A stretch of 64,000 nucleotides of DNA from NCBI RefSeq assembly GCF_014145675.1, contig NZ_JACGZW010000007.1, positions 310,001 through 374,000 of the forward strand, read 5' to 3'. Of this stretch, positions 1 through 10,281 are shown in pieces (position 1 is the stretch's first letter; each line of letters begins with the position of its first letter). The DNA is from Amycolatopsis dendrobii. Its GTDB lineage: Bacteria; Actinomycetota; Actinomycetes; Mycobacteriales; Pseudonocardiaceae. The notes under the pieces were generated by a model that saw nothing but the letters and a program-made list of their open reading frames with translations, made no database searches and was not told the origin of the DNA. Position numbers and translations under genes: made by a program.

Positions 1-635
1 TGATCCCGGACCAGCCGGTGCCGTATTCGCCGGGCCAGTACATGAGCGTCGAGGTGCCGCAGCGGCCGCGGTTGTGGCGGTATCTGTCGCCGGCGAACGC
101 GCCGCGCGAGGACGGCGGCATCGAGTTCCACGTGCGCGCGGTCGACGGCGGCTGGGTGTCGCGGGCGATCGTGAGCCACACGCAGGCGGGCGACGTCTGG
201 CGGCTCGGCCCGCCGCTGGGCCGGATGACCGTCAACCGCGAACAGTCGCGCGGCGTGCTGATGGTCGCGGGCGGCACCGGGGTCGCACCGCTGCGGGCGA
301 TCCTCGACCATCTCGCACTGTGGGGCGAGAACCCGAAGACCAGGCTGTTCTACGGCGGCCCGACTCGCGAAGATCTCTACGACCTCGAAGAACTGCGCGC
401 GCTCGCCGCGACCAACCCGTGGCTCACCATCACCCCGGTCGTCGAACGCGGCGACCATCTGCCCGGGTGCGAACACGGCACGCTCGCCGAGGCGGTCACG
501 CGGTACGGCGCGTGGCCGGACCACGACATCCTGGTGTCCGGGTCGCCCGCGATGATCCGCGCGACGGTGTCGCGGATGCTCGTCGCGGGCAGCGCGCTGG
601 ACCAGATCCAATACGACCCGTTCACCGCGGACTGA
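1..635 (+). CDS. FAD/NAD(P)-binding oxidoreductase, C-terminal part (5' truncated)
   Basis: The reading frame is already open at base 3, so the gene starts before the window. The visible part is a ferredoxin-reductase-type module. The FAD half has the PGQYMSV strand and the RYLSPAN flavin-binding motif. The NAD(P) half follows with GGTGVAPLRAI, the LFYGGP strand and a C-terminal end of the type YDPF. This is the electron-input module of flavohaemoprotein or phenol-hydroxylase-reductase type enzymes, moving electrons from NAD(P)H through FAD to a partner domain. In actinomycetes this arrangement is often fused to an N-terminal globin, but that part lies outside the window and cannot be confirmed. 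The next gene starts 4 bp after the stop, so the two are probably co-transcribed. Confidence 0.85.
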   Translation, partial: IPDQPVPYSPGQYMSVEVPQRPRLWRYLSPANAPREDGGIEFHVRAVDGGWVSRAIVSHTQAGDVWRLGPPLGRMTVNREQSRGVLMVAGGTGVAPLRAILDHLALWGENPKTRLFYGGPTREDLYDLEELRALAATNPWLTITPVVERGDHLPGCEHGTLAEAVTRYGAWPDHDILVSGSPAMIRATVSRMLVAGSALDQIQYDPFTAD

Positions 636-639
636 GGCC

Positions 640-1347
640 ATGGACATTCGGATTCCAGCAGCAGACGGAGAAATCGACGGCTACCTGGCGGTGCCGTCCG
701 GCGACGGCCCGTTCCCGGCGGTGGTGCTGATCCACGACGTGTTCGGGCTGAACCAGGACGCGCGCGAGATCACCGACCGGTACGCCGCGGCGGGTTATCT
801 CGCGCTGAGCCCCGATCTGTACTCGCGCGGCGGCATGATCCGGTGCGTGAAGCGGACGTTCCAGGACCTGTTCGCTCGCGAAGGCCGGGCGTTCGCGGAC
901 ATCGAGGCGGCGCGGGCGCTCGTCGCCGGACGGGACGACGCGACCGGCAAGGTCGGCGTCGTCGGGTTCTGCATGGGCGGCGGATTCGCGTTGGCGGCCG
1001 CCTCGCGGGACTTCGACGCTTCCGCACCGTACTACGGGCAACTGCCGAAGGATCTGTCCGCTTTGGACGGTGCGTGCCCGATCGTCGGCAGCTTCGGCGG
1101 CAAGGACTTCTCCCTGCGCGGCGCGGCGGCCAAGCTCGAAGCCGCGCTCACCGAACGCGGAATCCCGCACGACGTCAAGGAATACCCGGACGCCGGGCAC
1201 GGCTTCGCGAATCACTACCGGCCCGCGCCGCTGGCCGCACTCGCGAAGGTCACCGGGATGGGCTATCACGAGCCGTCGGATTCAGACGCCTGGCGACGCG
1301 TCATCGCGTTCTTCGAGGAGCACCTTCAGCCCAGCGTGCTCAAGTAA
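640..1347 (+). CDS. Dienelactone hydrolase family protein
   Basis: This 235-residue protein is a full-length alpha/beta hydrolase of the dienelactone hydrolase family. The nucleophile elbow is GFCMGGG with Cys111 in place of the usual serine. The triad is completed by Asp156 (GGKDF) and His187 (DAGHGF), spaced as in the family. Members hydrolyse small lactones or esters in the cytoplasm; the natural substrate here is unknown. The ATG lies 4 bp after the reductase stop codon, so translation is probably coupled. The 3' end overlaps the convergent membrane-protein gene by 22 bp. Confidence 0.9.
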   Translation: MDIRIPAADGEIDGYLAVPSGDGPFPAVVLIHDVFGLNQDAREITDRYAAAGYLALSPDLYSRGGMIRCVKRTFQDLFAREGRAFADIEAARALVAGRDDATGKVGVVGFCMGGGFALAAASRDFDASAPYYGQLPKDLSALDGACPIVGSFGGKDFSLRGAAAKLEAALTERGIPHDVKEYPDAGHGFANHYRPAPLAALAKVTGMGYHEPSDSDAWRRVIAFFEEHLQPSVLK

Positions 1348-2025
1348 CCGAGCGCCCCGACGGCGACCGCGCCAAGGCTAGCGAGGCCGAACGTGCGTCG
1401 GCCCGGCCGTTCGGCTTCTTTCAGCAGTTGAAGGCCAGCGGGGATGAGCGCCACGCACAGCCCGGCCGCGGCGACGATCGACCACGCCGTCGTTCCTTTG
1501 AGGACACCGAGCGGCATGACCGTCGCCGCGGCGAGCGCTGCTGCGCGCACCCGACCGAGTACCCCGGCGCGGTAGGCCGCGAAAGCCAGCAGCGGCCAGC
1601 CGAACATGATCGTGAACGACAAGAAGCTGAACAAGTGCAGGTCGCCGTAGGCGTCCGCGACGAACTCGGTCGCGTAGCCCGCTCCGCGATGCCGGGCGAG
1701 ATCCGTTGCGGCCTGGTCGAATCCGGCATGGAAGACCCGCTCCACCAGACCGATCAGCACAAGAGCGCCGGACCACGCCGCCCAGCGCGGCTTCTCGATC
1801 GCGATCTGGCGGACCACTGTGGACACTGCGAAGAGAAGAACCACCTGACCCGGCGACGAAACAGGTGGCGGCCGCGGTCATCTGGGCCGGATGCCGAACC
1901 GAAGCGGCGAGCTGGTGCGGGAAGAAGAACGGATACGGCAGGCGCAGCAGCACGCCGGCGAGCACGAGCACCGGGCCGAGAACGAGCGCCGCTCCGCCGA
2001 GGCGAGGGCCGGGAAAGGTCGACAT
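1326..2025 (-). pseudogene. Membrane protein gene interrupted by a frameshift
   Basis: Two overlapping minus-strand frames together encode one plausible protein of about 230 residues. The first frame starts at the ATG at 2025 (MSTFPGPRLGG) and gives one hydrophobic helix, then a segment ending TCFVAG. The second frame resumes with VVLLFAVSTVV and runs through about five more hydrophobic helices to a stop at 1326. Removing a single base near 1846-1850 (the T in minus-strand GGGTCAGG) joins them exactly. The family is not recognised; it resembles uncharacterised polytopic membrane proteins. The gene could be a recent pseudogene, a strain-specific frameshift or an assembly error; codon use on both sides still looks coding, which favours a recent or artefactual event. 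Confidence 0.6.
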
Positions 2026-2160
2026 GCCGCTCACCGTGCCCGGCCGGGCGCCCCGCGCACATCGGTCCGGGGCGGACAGTTCCACGCCACGGAACTAAAC
2101 CAGGGGATGACCCACCACAGCACGATGTGCGCGCCCGCCGCACTGGCTAACGTTGGTGCT

Positions 2161-3219
2161 ATGTCCCCTTTGCGAGTGAGTGACGTCGCGCTGGCGGCGG
2201 GCCTGCTCGTCATGGACGTGGGGCTCGCCGGAAACTTGCTGATCGACGAGGAGCCCTGGCGGCTGCCGGTCTCCGCGGTCATCGCGACGCTCATCGCCGC
2301 CGCGGTTCTGCTGCGACGGCGGGCTCCGGTGCCGCTATTGATCGGCACCGTGGTGGTTTCCGCGTCCGCCGCGGCTTTCGGGCTGTTGTGGGATCCGTTC
2401 GTCGGGGCGGCTCTCGTGCTGTACGTCGTGCGTCCGCCGCGCGCTTTGCCTGCCGCGGCCGGGGTTGCGGCGGTGTCGGCGGCTACCGCGGTCGTGGGGC
2501 AGTGGTGGTACGCGTTCGGCGTTCCGCTGGCGTTGCTCACCTGGGGACTGGCCGAAGCGGTGCGGTCCCGGCGCGCGCAAACGGCGCGGCAGGAACGGCA
2601 ACGCGAGCACCGGATCCTGGTCGACGAGCGCGTCCGGATCGCGCGCGAACTGCACGACGTCGTCACACACGGGATGGGCTTGATCGCGGTGAAGGCGGGC
2701 GTCGCCAACCACGTCGCGGACAGCCGCCCGGAGGAAGCGCGCGACGCGTTGCGGGTAATCGAGCAGACCAGCCGCGCGGCGCTCGGCGAGATGCGGCGGT
2801 TGCTGCATGTGCTGCGCGACGAGACCGACGAAACCCCGGCCGATCCGCTGGCCGCGTTGCCGCAGCTCGCCGAACGCGCACGGCAGGCCGGGGTCGACGT
2901 CGAGTTGTCCGTCCTCGGCACCGCGCGGGTGCCGGAACCGGTCGCGCTGGCCGCATACCGGATCGTGCAGGAAGCGGTGACGAACGTCGTCAAACATGCC
3001 GCGCCGGCCCGGTGCCGAGTGGTCGTGGCGGTCGCCGCGGCCGAGATCCGGATCCAGGTCAGCGACGACGGCACCGCTCCGATCGGCGAGTTCCGGCTCG
3101 GGCACGGGCTGACCGGTATGCGCGAACGCGTCGCCCTCTACGGCGGCGAACTCGTCGCCGGCCCCGGTCCGGACGGCGGGTTCCGCGTCGCCGCCACGCT
3201 CCGGTGTGCCGATGCCTGA
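2161..3219 (+). CDS. NarL-family sensor histidine kinase
   Basis: The protein has 352 residues. Residues 1-130 hold four or so hydrophobic helices without a large extracellular domain, suggesting an intramembrane sensor. A linker rich in Arg/Gln leads to a HisKA_3 dimerisation box ARELHDVVTHGMG, with His165 as the phosphoacceptor. An HATPase_c domain follows with the N-box QEAVTNVVKHA, then DDGTAP and GLTGMRERVALYGG. The start chosen is the ATG at 2161; upstream in-frame codons extend to 1891 but have no coding character. It overlaps the response regulator start, which fits a co-translated two-component system. The signal is unknown. Confidence 0.92.
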   Translation: MSPLRVSDVALAAGLLVMDVGLAGNLLIDEEPWRLPVSAVIATLIAAAVLLRRRAPVPLLIGTVVVSASAAAFGLLWDPFVGAALVLYVVRPPRALPAAAGVAAVSAATAVVGQWWYAFGVPLALLTWGLAEAVRSRRAQTARQERQREHRILVDERVRIARELHDVVTHGMGLIAVKAGVANHVADSRPEEARDALRVIEQTSRAALGEMRRLLHVLRDETDETPADPLAALPQLAERARQAGVDVELSVLGTARVPEPVALAAYRIVQEAVTNVVKHAAPARCRVVVAVAAAEIRIQVSDDGTAPIGEFRLGHGLTGMRERVALYGGELVAGPGPDGGFRVAATLRCADA

Positions 3220-3871
3220 CCAGATCCGGGTCGTCGTCGCGGACGACCAAGCTCTGCTGCGCGGGAGTTTCCGGCTGCTGCTCGACAGCGAACCGGACTT
3301 CACCGTGATCGGCGAGGCCGCGACCGGGGCCGAGGCCGTCGAGCTGGCGGTGGCGGAAAAGCCGGACGTGGTGCTGATGGACGTCCGGATGCCGGTGATG
3401 GACGGCATCGAAGCGACCCGGCTGATCGGCGAACGCGCCCCGGACGTGCGGGTACTGGTGCTGACCATGTTCGACCTGGACGAGCACGTCTTCGCCGCAC
3501 TGCGCGCCGGAGCGACCGGCTTCCTGCTGAAGGACACCCGTCCGGCCGACCTGTGCTCGGCGGTGCGCGTGGTGGCTTCCGGAGACGCGTTGCTCGGCCC
3601 GTCCATCACCCGTCGGTTGGTCGCGCAGTTCGCGCGGATCCCGGACGCCCCGCCGCGCGCGGACGTCGCTGCCTTGGCTCCACGCGAACGCGAGGTGCTC
3701 ACGCTCGTCGCGAGCGGACTGTCCAATGTGGAGATTACAGAGCGGATGCAGCTGTCGATGGCGACGGTGAAGACCTACGTCGGACGGCTGCTCTCGAAAC
3801 TCGACGCCCGGGACCGCGCACAGCTGGTGATCGTCGCGTACGAATCCGGTTTGGTCCGCGCCCGGAGCTAG
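3212..3871 (+). CDS. NarL/LuxR-family response regulator
   Basis: The 219-residue protein starts with a receiver domain containing the acidic pair DD at residues 10-11 and the phosphoacceptor Asp57 in VLMDVRMPVMDG, then a LuxR-type helix-turn-helix (LAPREREVLTLVASGLSNVE). It is the partner of the preceding kinase. The ATG at 3212 lies inside the kinase reading frame; a GTG at 3206 is an alternative. The stop TAG and the stop of the convergent epimerase gene both come from the same CTAG tetranucleotide at 3868-3871. Confidence 0.92.
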   Translation: MPDQIRVVVADDQALLRGSFRLLLDSEPDFTVIGEAATGAEAVELAVAEKPDVVLMDVRMPVMDGIEATRLIGERAPDVRVLVLTMFDLDEHVFAALRAGATGFLLKDTRPADLCSAVRVVASGDALLGPSITRRLVAQFARIPDAPPRADVAALAPREREVLTLVASGLSNVEITERMQLSMATVKTYVGRLLSKLDARDRAQLVIVAYESGLVRARS

Positions 3872-4794
3872 CGCCACACCGCCTCGGCGCGATCGCTGGC
3901 TTCCTGCGTGAAGTAGTCGCCCGTCTCGAGGTCCTCCAGCAGCGTCGGATGGTTCGGCGTCCAGCCCAGCAGCTGTTGGGTGTGCGCGCTGGACGCAGGC
4001 ACGTCGAGCGAGAAGAACCTTGCCAGGAAAGGGTTTCCGAGGTGTTCGGCGGCTTCTTCGAGCGTCAGTGCGGCCGTGGGGATGTCGAGCAACTGCGCGA
4101 TCTTCTCCGCGACGCTCTTGATCGTGACGGTTTCCCCGACCCCGTGCAGCACACCCCCCGCTTTCTCCAGCGCCAGCCGGAAAAGCACCGCCGCGTCGTC
4201 GCGATGGACGGCAGGCCACCGGTTGGTGCCGTCGCCAATGTACGCCGAGACACCCGCCCGCCGCGCACCCGCGATGAGCGCCGGGATGAAGCCGTGATCG
4301 CGCGGTCCGTGCACGGTCGGCGCGAGCCGCACGACGCTGGCGCGGACACCCCGGTCAGCGAACCCGAGGCAGGTCTGCTCGCCGGGGATGCGGAAATAGG
4401 CGACCGAATCGGGATCCGCCGGATCGAGTTCCGTGCTGACCTGGTCAGCTTTCATCACCAGCGTGCCCGACGTGCTGACGAACGGTTTGCCGGTGCCGGC
4501 CAGCGCCTGGCCCAGTGTGTCGATGGCCGCGCAGTCGCGGCGGATGAGGTCGTCCGGGTCGGCGTAGCTGCCGCCCTGGGCCATGTGCAGCACGCCGTCG
4601 GCGGCTTCAGCACCGCGGCGCAGGCTGTCGAGATCATCGAGATCGCCGGGATGCGGCGTCGCGCCGAGCGATTCCAGCCGCGCGGCGGAGGCGTCCGAAC
4701 GAGCCAAGCCGGTGACCGTGTGCCCGGCCCGGACCAGCTCAGCGACGACGGCGGGACCGGTCTGACCGGATCCGCCGGTGACGAAGACATGCAT
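3868..4794 (-). CDS. NAD(P)-dependent epimerase/reductase (extended SDR)
   Basis: The protein has 308 residues with a Rossmann fold beginning at the N terminus (VFVTGGSGQTGPAVV), a cofactor-binding pattern of extended short-chain dehydrogenases. A clear YxxxK pair is not obvious (VAYFRIPGEQ is the local sequence), so it may be an atypical, NmrA-like or epimerase-like member. The start is the ATG at 4794, preceded by AAGGAG at good spacing; the longer frame to 4866 would begin inside the operator. It is divergent from a TetR gene with shared palindromic operators, so it is probably that repressor's target. Confidence 0.8.
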   Translation of the reverse strand: MHVFVTGGSGQTGPAVVAELVRAGHTVTGLARSDASAARLESLGATPHPGDLDDLDSLRRGAEAADGVLHMAQGGSYADPDDLIRRDCAAIDTLGQALAGTGKPFVSTSGTLVMKADQVSTELDPADPDSVAYFRIPGEQTCLGFADRGVRASVVRLAPTVHGPRDHGFIPALIAGARRAGVSAYIGDGTNRWPAVHRDDAAVLFRLALEKAGGVLHGVGETVTIKSVAEKIAQLLDIPTAALTLEEAAEHLGNPFLARFFSLDVPASSAHTQQLLGWTPNHPTLLEDLETGDYFTQEASDRAEAVWR

Positions 4795-4809
4795 GAAAGG
4801 CTCCTTAGC

Positions 4810-4868
4810 GTCAGTCACTGACTCTACGCGTAGCGACAGTGACTGACGCAATGTGGTGTCAGTCACTG
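4810..4868. promoter_or_regulatory. TetR operator: three copies of an 11-bp half-site
   Basis: GTCAGTCACTG occurs at 4810-4820, its exact reverse complement at 4837-4847, and again in direct orientation at 4858-4868. The first two copies are centred on a 10-bp palindrome, CTACGCGTAG (4824-4833), giving a 38-bp nested dyad with one symmetry centre at 4828/4829. The element lies between the divergent epimerase and TetR genes and would cover both promoters. Binding by the adjacent repressor is inferred from position and symmetry. Confidence 0.75.
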
Positions 4869-4894
4869 GCGCAACCGCCGGGTAGGCTCAGGAC

Positions 4895-5464
4895 GTGCCA
4901 CGGAGCGGAGCAGAAGCGCGCAGCCGCCTCAAACAGGCGGCGCTGGAGCTGTACCGGGAAAACGGGTTCGACAAGACGACCACCGCGGAGATCGCGGCCC
5001 GGGCAGGCGTCACCGAGCGCACGTTCTTCCGGCACTTCCCGGACAAACGCGAGGTGCTCTTCGACGGCGAGGCCGACCTGCGCTCGGACCTGACGAAGTC
5101 GGTCGCCGAAGCCCCGGAAGGCCTGGCTCCGCTGGAAATCCTGCTGCGCGCCTTCAAGAAGGCCGGGCGGATCATGGAGCGCAACCTCCCGTTCGCCGAA
5201 CCCCGGCGCGACCTGATCGCGGCGACGCCGACCCTGCGCGAACGCAACCTGGCCAAAGCCGCGATGCTCGCCGAAGCCCTCGCGGAAGCGTTGCGGGAGC
5301 GAGGGGTCGAGGATCGGCTGGCACGGTTGGCCGCTCATGCCGGGTGGGCGACGTTCCATCACGCGACACAGGCGTGGATCAGCGACCCTGGGCGGGGGTT
5401 GGATGAGTACCTGGACGAGGCGTTCGCCGATCTGCGGGAGCTGGGGGCGCGGGGAGGGTTGTGA
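4895..5464 (+). CDS. TetR/AcrR-family transcriptional regulator
   Basis: The protein has 189 residues. The N-terminal helix-turn-helix (TTAEIAARAGVTERTFFRHF) is typical of TetR regulators, followed by an all-helical ligand domain. The start is GTG at 4895. It is divergent from the epimerase gene with the multi-copy palindrome between them, so autoregulation plus repression of the epimerase is the natural reading. The stop codon TGA is part of the 40-bp palindrome that follows. Confidence 0.92.
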   Translation: MPRSGAEARSRLKQAALELYRENGFDKTTTAEIAARAGVTERTFFRHFPDKREVLFDGEADLRSDLTKSVAEAPEGLAPLEILLRAFKKAGRIMERNLPFAEPRRDLIAATPTLRERNLAKAAMLAEALAEALRERGVEDRLARLAAHAGWATFHHATQAWISDPGRGLDEYLDEAFADLRELGARGGL

Positions 5465-5500
5465 GTGTTTATGCCGGTTAGAACCGGCATGAACACTCAC
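5461..5500. repeat. 40-bp palindrome, family 1, copy A (probable terminator)
   Basis: A near-perfect 40-bp inverted repeat with outer arms GTGAGTGTT/AACACTCAC and inner arms ATGCCGGTT/AACCGGCAT; 18 of 20 pairs match. It includes the TGA stop codon of the TetR gene (5462-5464). Two more copies of the same design are at 5820-5859 and 28525-28564. Confidence 0.8.
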
Positions 5501-5785
5501 GAGACCCGCGCCCATGCCACCCGGCCGTGCAGACCTGCGGTGGGGATGAATGCGCGGGCCTGGGGCGGGGAGGGCTGGTGTAGAAGGCTTGCCGCGCGGA
5601 GCAGCGGAGGGCTGATCGCAGAGGGCTGAACGCGCGGCCAGAATGCGGAGCCGGCGCGGGAGCCAGCGCGAAAGGCTGAGCGCAGAGGGCGGAGCCCCAG
5701 CTGCAGCGGGCTGCGGCGGGAAGGGCCCGGGTGCGAAGGCTGGAGGGCGGAGAGGGGCGCGGGGAGGCGAGGCAGGCAGCAAAAA
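5501..5785. other. Non-coding, purine-rich intergenic stretch
   Basis: No convincing gene is seen on either strand. The plus strand is G/A-rich with recurring GAGGGCTGA-, GCGGAGC- and GGGCGGAG-like words that give a loosely repetitive look. Open frames exist only because stops are rare at this GC content. It lies between the TetR gene and the terminator of the heat-shock operon. Confidence 0.5.
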
Positions 5786-5811
5786 GCCCCTTCCGCGGCG
5801 GCGGGAGGGGC
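5786..5811 (-). terminator. Intrinsic terminator of the dnaK operon
   Basis: Read on the minus strand, GCCCCTCCC and GGAAGGGGC form a stem around a GC-rich loop, followed by TTTTT. It lies downstream of the hspR stop, beyond the 40-bp palindrome. Confidence 0.6.
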
Positions 5812-5819
5812 GGGTTCTC

Positions 5820-5859
5820 GTGAGTGGCGATCCCGGTTAGAACCGTGATCGCCACTCAC
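5820..5859. repeat. 40-bp palindrome, family 1, copy B
   Basis: Outer arms GTGAGTGGCGATC/GATCGCCACTCAC with the same GGTTAGAACC-type centre as copies A and C; one internal mismatch besides the centre. It ends 7 bp before the stop codon of hspR, at the 3' side of that gene. Outer and inner arms differ from copy A by compensating changes on both sides, so the pairing is conserved rather than the sequence. Confidence 0.75.
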
Positions 5860-5866
5860 GACACGC

Positions 5867-6306
5867 TCAGCGGCGCTTGGGTTTCCACACCACCAGGGAG
5901 GTGGTCTGCCGCAGCGGCACGAGGTCCTTGCGGTAGGACGCGTGCACCGCGGCGGCGGCCTGTTCAGCGGCCGCGTACGCGGCGGCGAGTTCTTCGGTCA
6001 GCTCGTGCACCCGGGACTGCAGTGCGTCGACCTGGTTCTCCAGTTCGATGATGCGCTTGATGCCGGACAGGTTGACCCCGTCCTCCTGCGAAAGGCGCTG
6101 GACCTCGCGCAGCAGGGCGATGTCGCGCAGCGAGTAGCGCCGTCCGCCACCGGCGGTGCGGCCTGGCGAGACCAGGCCGTGCCGGTCGTAGGAGCGCAGT
6201 GTCTGCGCGTGCAGTCCGGAAAGCTGGGCCGCCACCGAAATCACGAACACCGGGGTGTCCTCGTCCGCGCCGTGCGGGAGTCCCGGATTACCGCCGAACA
6301 TCACCC

Positions 6307-6310
<4 letters not shown>
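5867..6310 (-). CDS. hspR: Heat-shock repressor HspR (MerR family)
   Basis: The 147-residue protein has an N-terminal MerR helix-turn-helix (SGLHAQTLRSYDRHGL, then GGGRRYSLRDIALL) and a coiled coil of Glu/Leu/Ala heptads (about residues 75-115) for dimerisation. HspR represses the dnaK operon, with DnaK acting as co-repressor. The GTG start at 6310 overlaps the dnaJ stop as GTGA; an ATG at 6301 is an alternative. Its position as last gene of dnaK-grpE-dnaJ-hspR is the standard actinobacterial order. Confidence 0.95.
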
Positions 6311-7488
<1,178 letters not shown>

Positions 7489-7521
7489 CGGGTGTCTCCT
7501 CCTTTCGCTGCGAACCGATTG

Positions 7522-8228
7522 TTACTGCTGGCCGGACTCATCGACCGAACCGTCGAGCGGCAGTTCGCCGCCGACCGGCGGATCGACCGGCTGCTCCGCC
7601 GGGGCTTCGCCGGGCTCGTGGTCGGTCACGCCGACCAGCGCCGCGCGCAGCACCCGCTCGCCGAAGCGGTAGCCGCGACGCATCACCAGGGTGACCGTCG
7701 GGCCCTTCACGTCCGGGGACGTGTTGTGCTGCACGGCCTCGTGGATGCTCGGGTCGAACTCTTCGCCCTCGGCCCCGAACGCTTCCAGGCCGGACCGCTC
7801 AAGGCTGGAGACCAGCTTGTCGGCCACCGCCTTGAACGCGCCGGTGAGATCGCCGTGCTGCTCCGCGCGCTGGAGGTCGTCCAGCAACGGCAGCAGATCG
7901 CCGACCACGGACGCCTTCGCGCCCTGCACCACGGCCTCGCGGTCGCGGTCGACCCGCTTGCGGTAGTTCGCGTACTCCGCCTGCAACCTCTGCAGGTCCG
8001 CAGTGCGCTCGGACAGTTGCTTTTCGACGTCCGAAGACGACACCGTGGCCGGTTCCTCTGCGGAATCGCCCAGCGAGGGGCCCGCGTGCTGCACGGGCTC
8101 CTCACCGGCCGGAGTCTCCTCCGCGGCGGGCGGGCGGACCTCGCCGGTCTGCGGGTCCACCCGTCGCCGATCCCGCACGACTACCGGTTCCTCGGGGCCA
8201 GGACCCTCGGTCTCGGAGTGGCGGGGGG

Positions 8229-8232
<4 letters not shown>
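7522..8232 (-). CDS. grpE: Nucleotide exchange factor GrpE
   Basis: The 236-residue protein has an acidic, disordered N-terminal 70 residues, a long coiled coil (ADLQRLQAEYANYRKRVDRD) and the C-terminal beta domain with the conserved stretch VVTLVMRRGYRFGERVLRAA-like end. It releases ADP from DnaK. The GTG start overlaps the dnaK stop as GTGA, so translation is coupled. The Pro/Asp-rich tail of about 25 residues is an actinobacterial feature. Confidence 0.95.
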
Positions 8233-10094
<1,862 letters not shown>

Positions 10095-10215
10095 GGTGCT
10101 TCCTCTCGTGTTCTGGACTGGGTTGCTGCTATGTTCGTGACCTGCGGTTTCGAGGCACTCTTGAGTACCTTCTTAGCAGGTTCGGAAGGTCTCGCGCACG
10201 GCCTGGTCCACCAGA

Positions 10216-10236
10216 CTTGAGCCGACTGCGCTCAAC
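10216..10236 (-). promoter_or_regulatory. HspR-associated inverted repeat (HAIR) upstream of dnaK
   Basis: The plus strand reads CTTGAGC-N7-GCTCAAC, matching the HAIR consensus CTTGAGT-N7-ACTCAAG at 11 of 14 arm positions with exact spacing. A further isolated half-site, CTTGAGT, lies at 10160-10166. The box is 122-142 bp upstream of the dnaK start, where HspR would block the promoter. No other feature explains the 10095-10281 gap. Confidence 0.75.
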
Positions 10237-10281
10237 CTTGCTATCAGGATAACGGCGGACCCCCCGGTCTTGTTCCCGGGT

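Noticed and set aside
5501..5785. Small proteins encoded in the G/A-rich gap after the TetR gene
   Set aside because: Several overlapping frames exist on both strands, all of low complexity, with no ribosome binding site or conserved motif.
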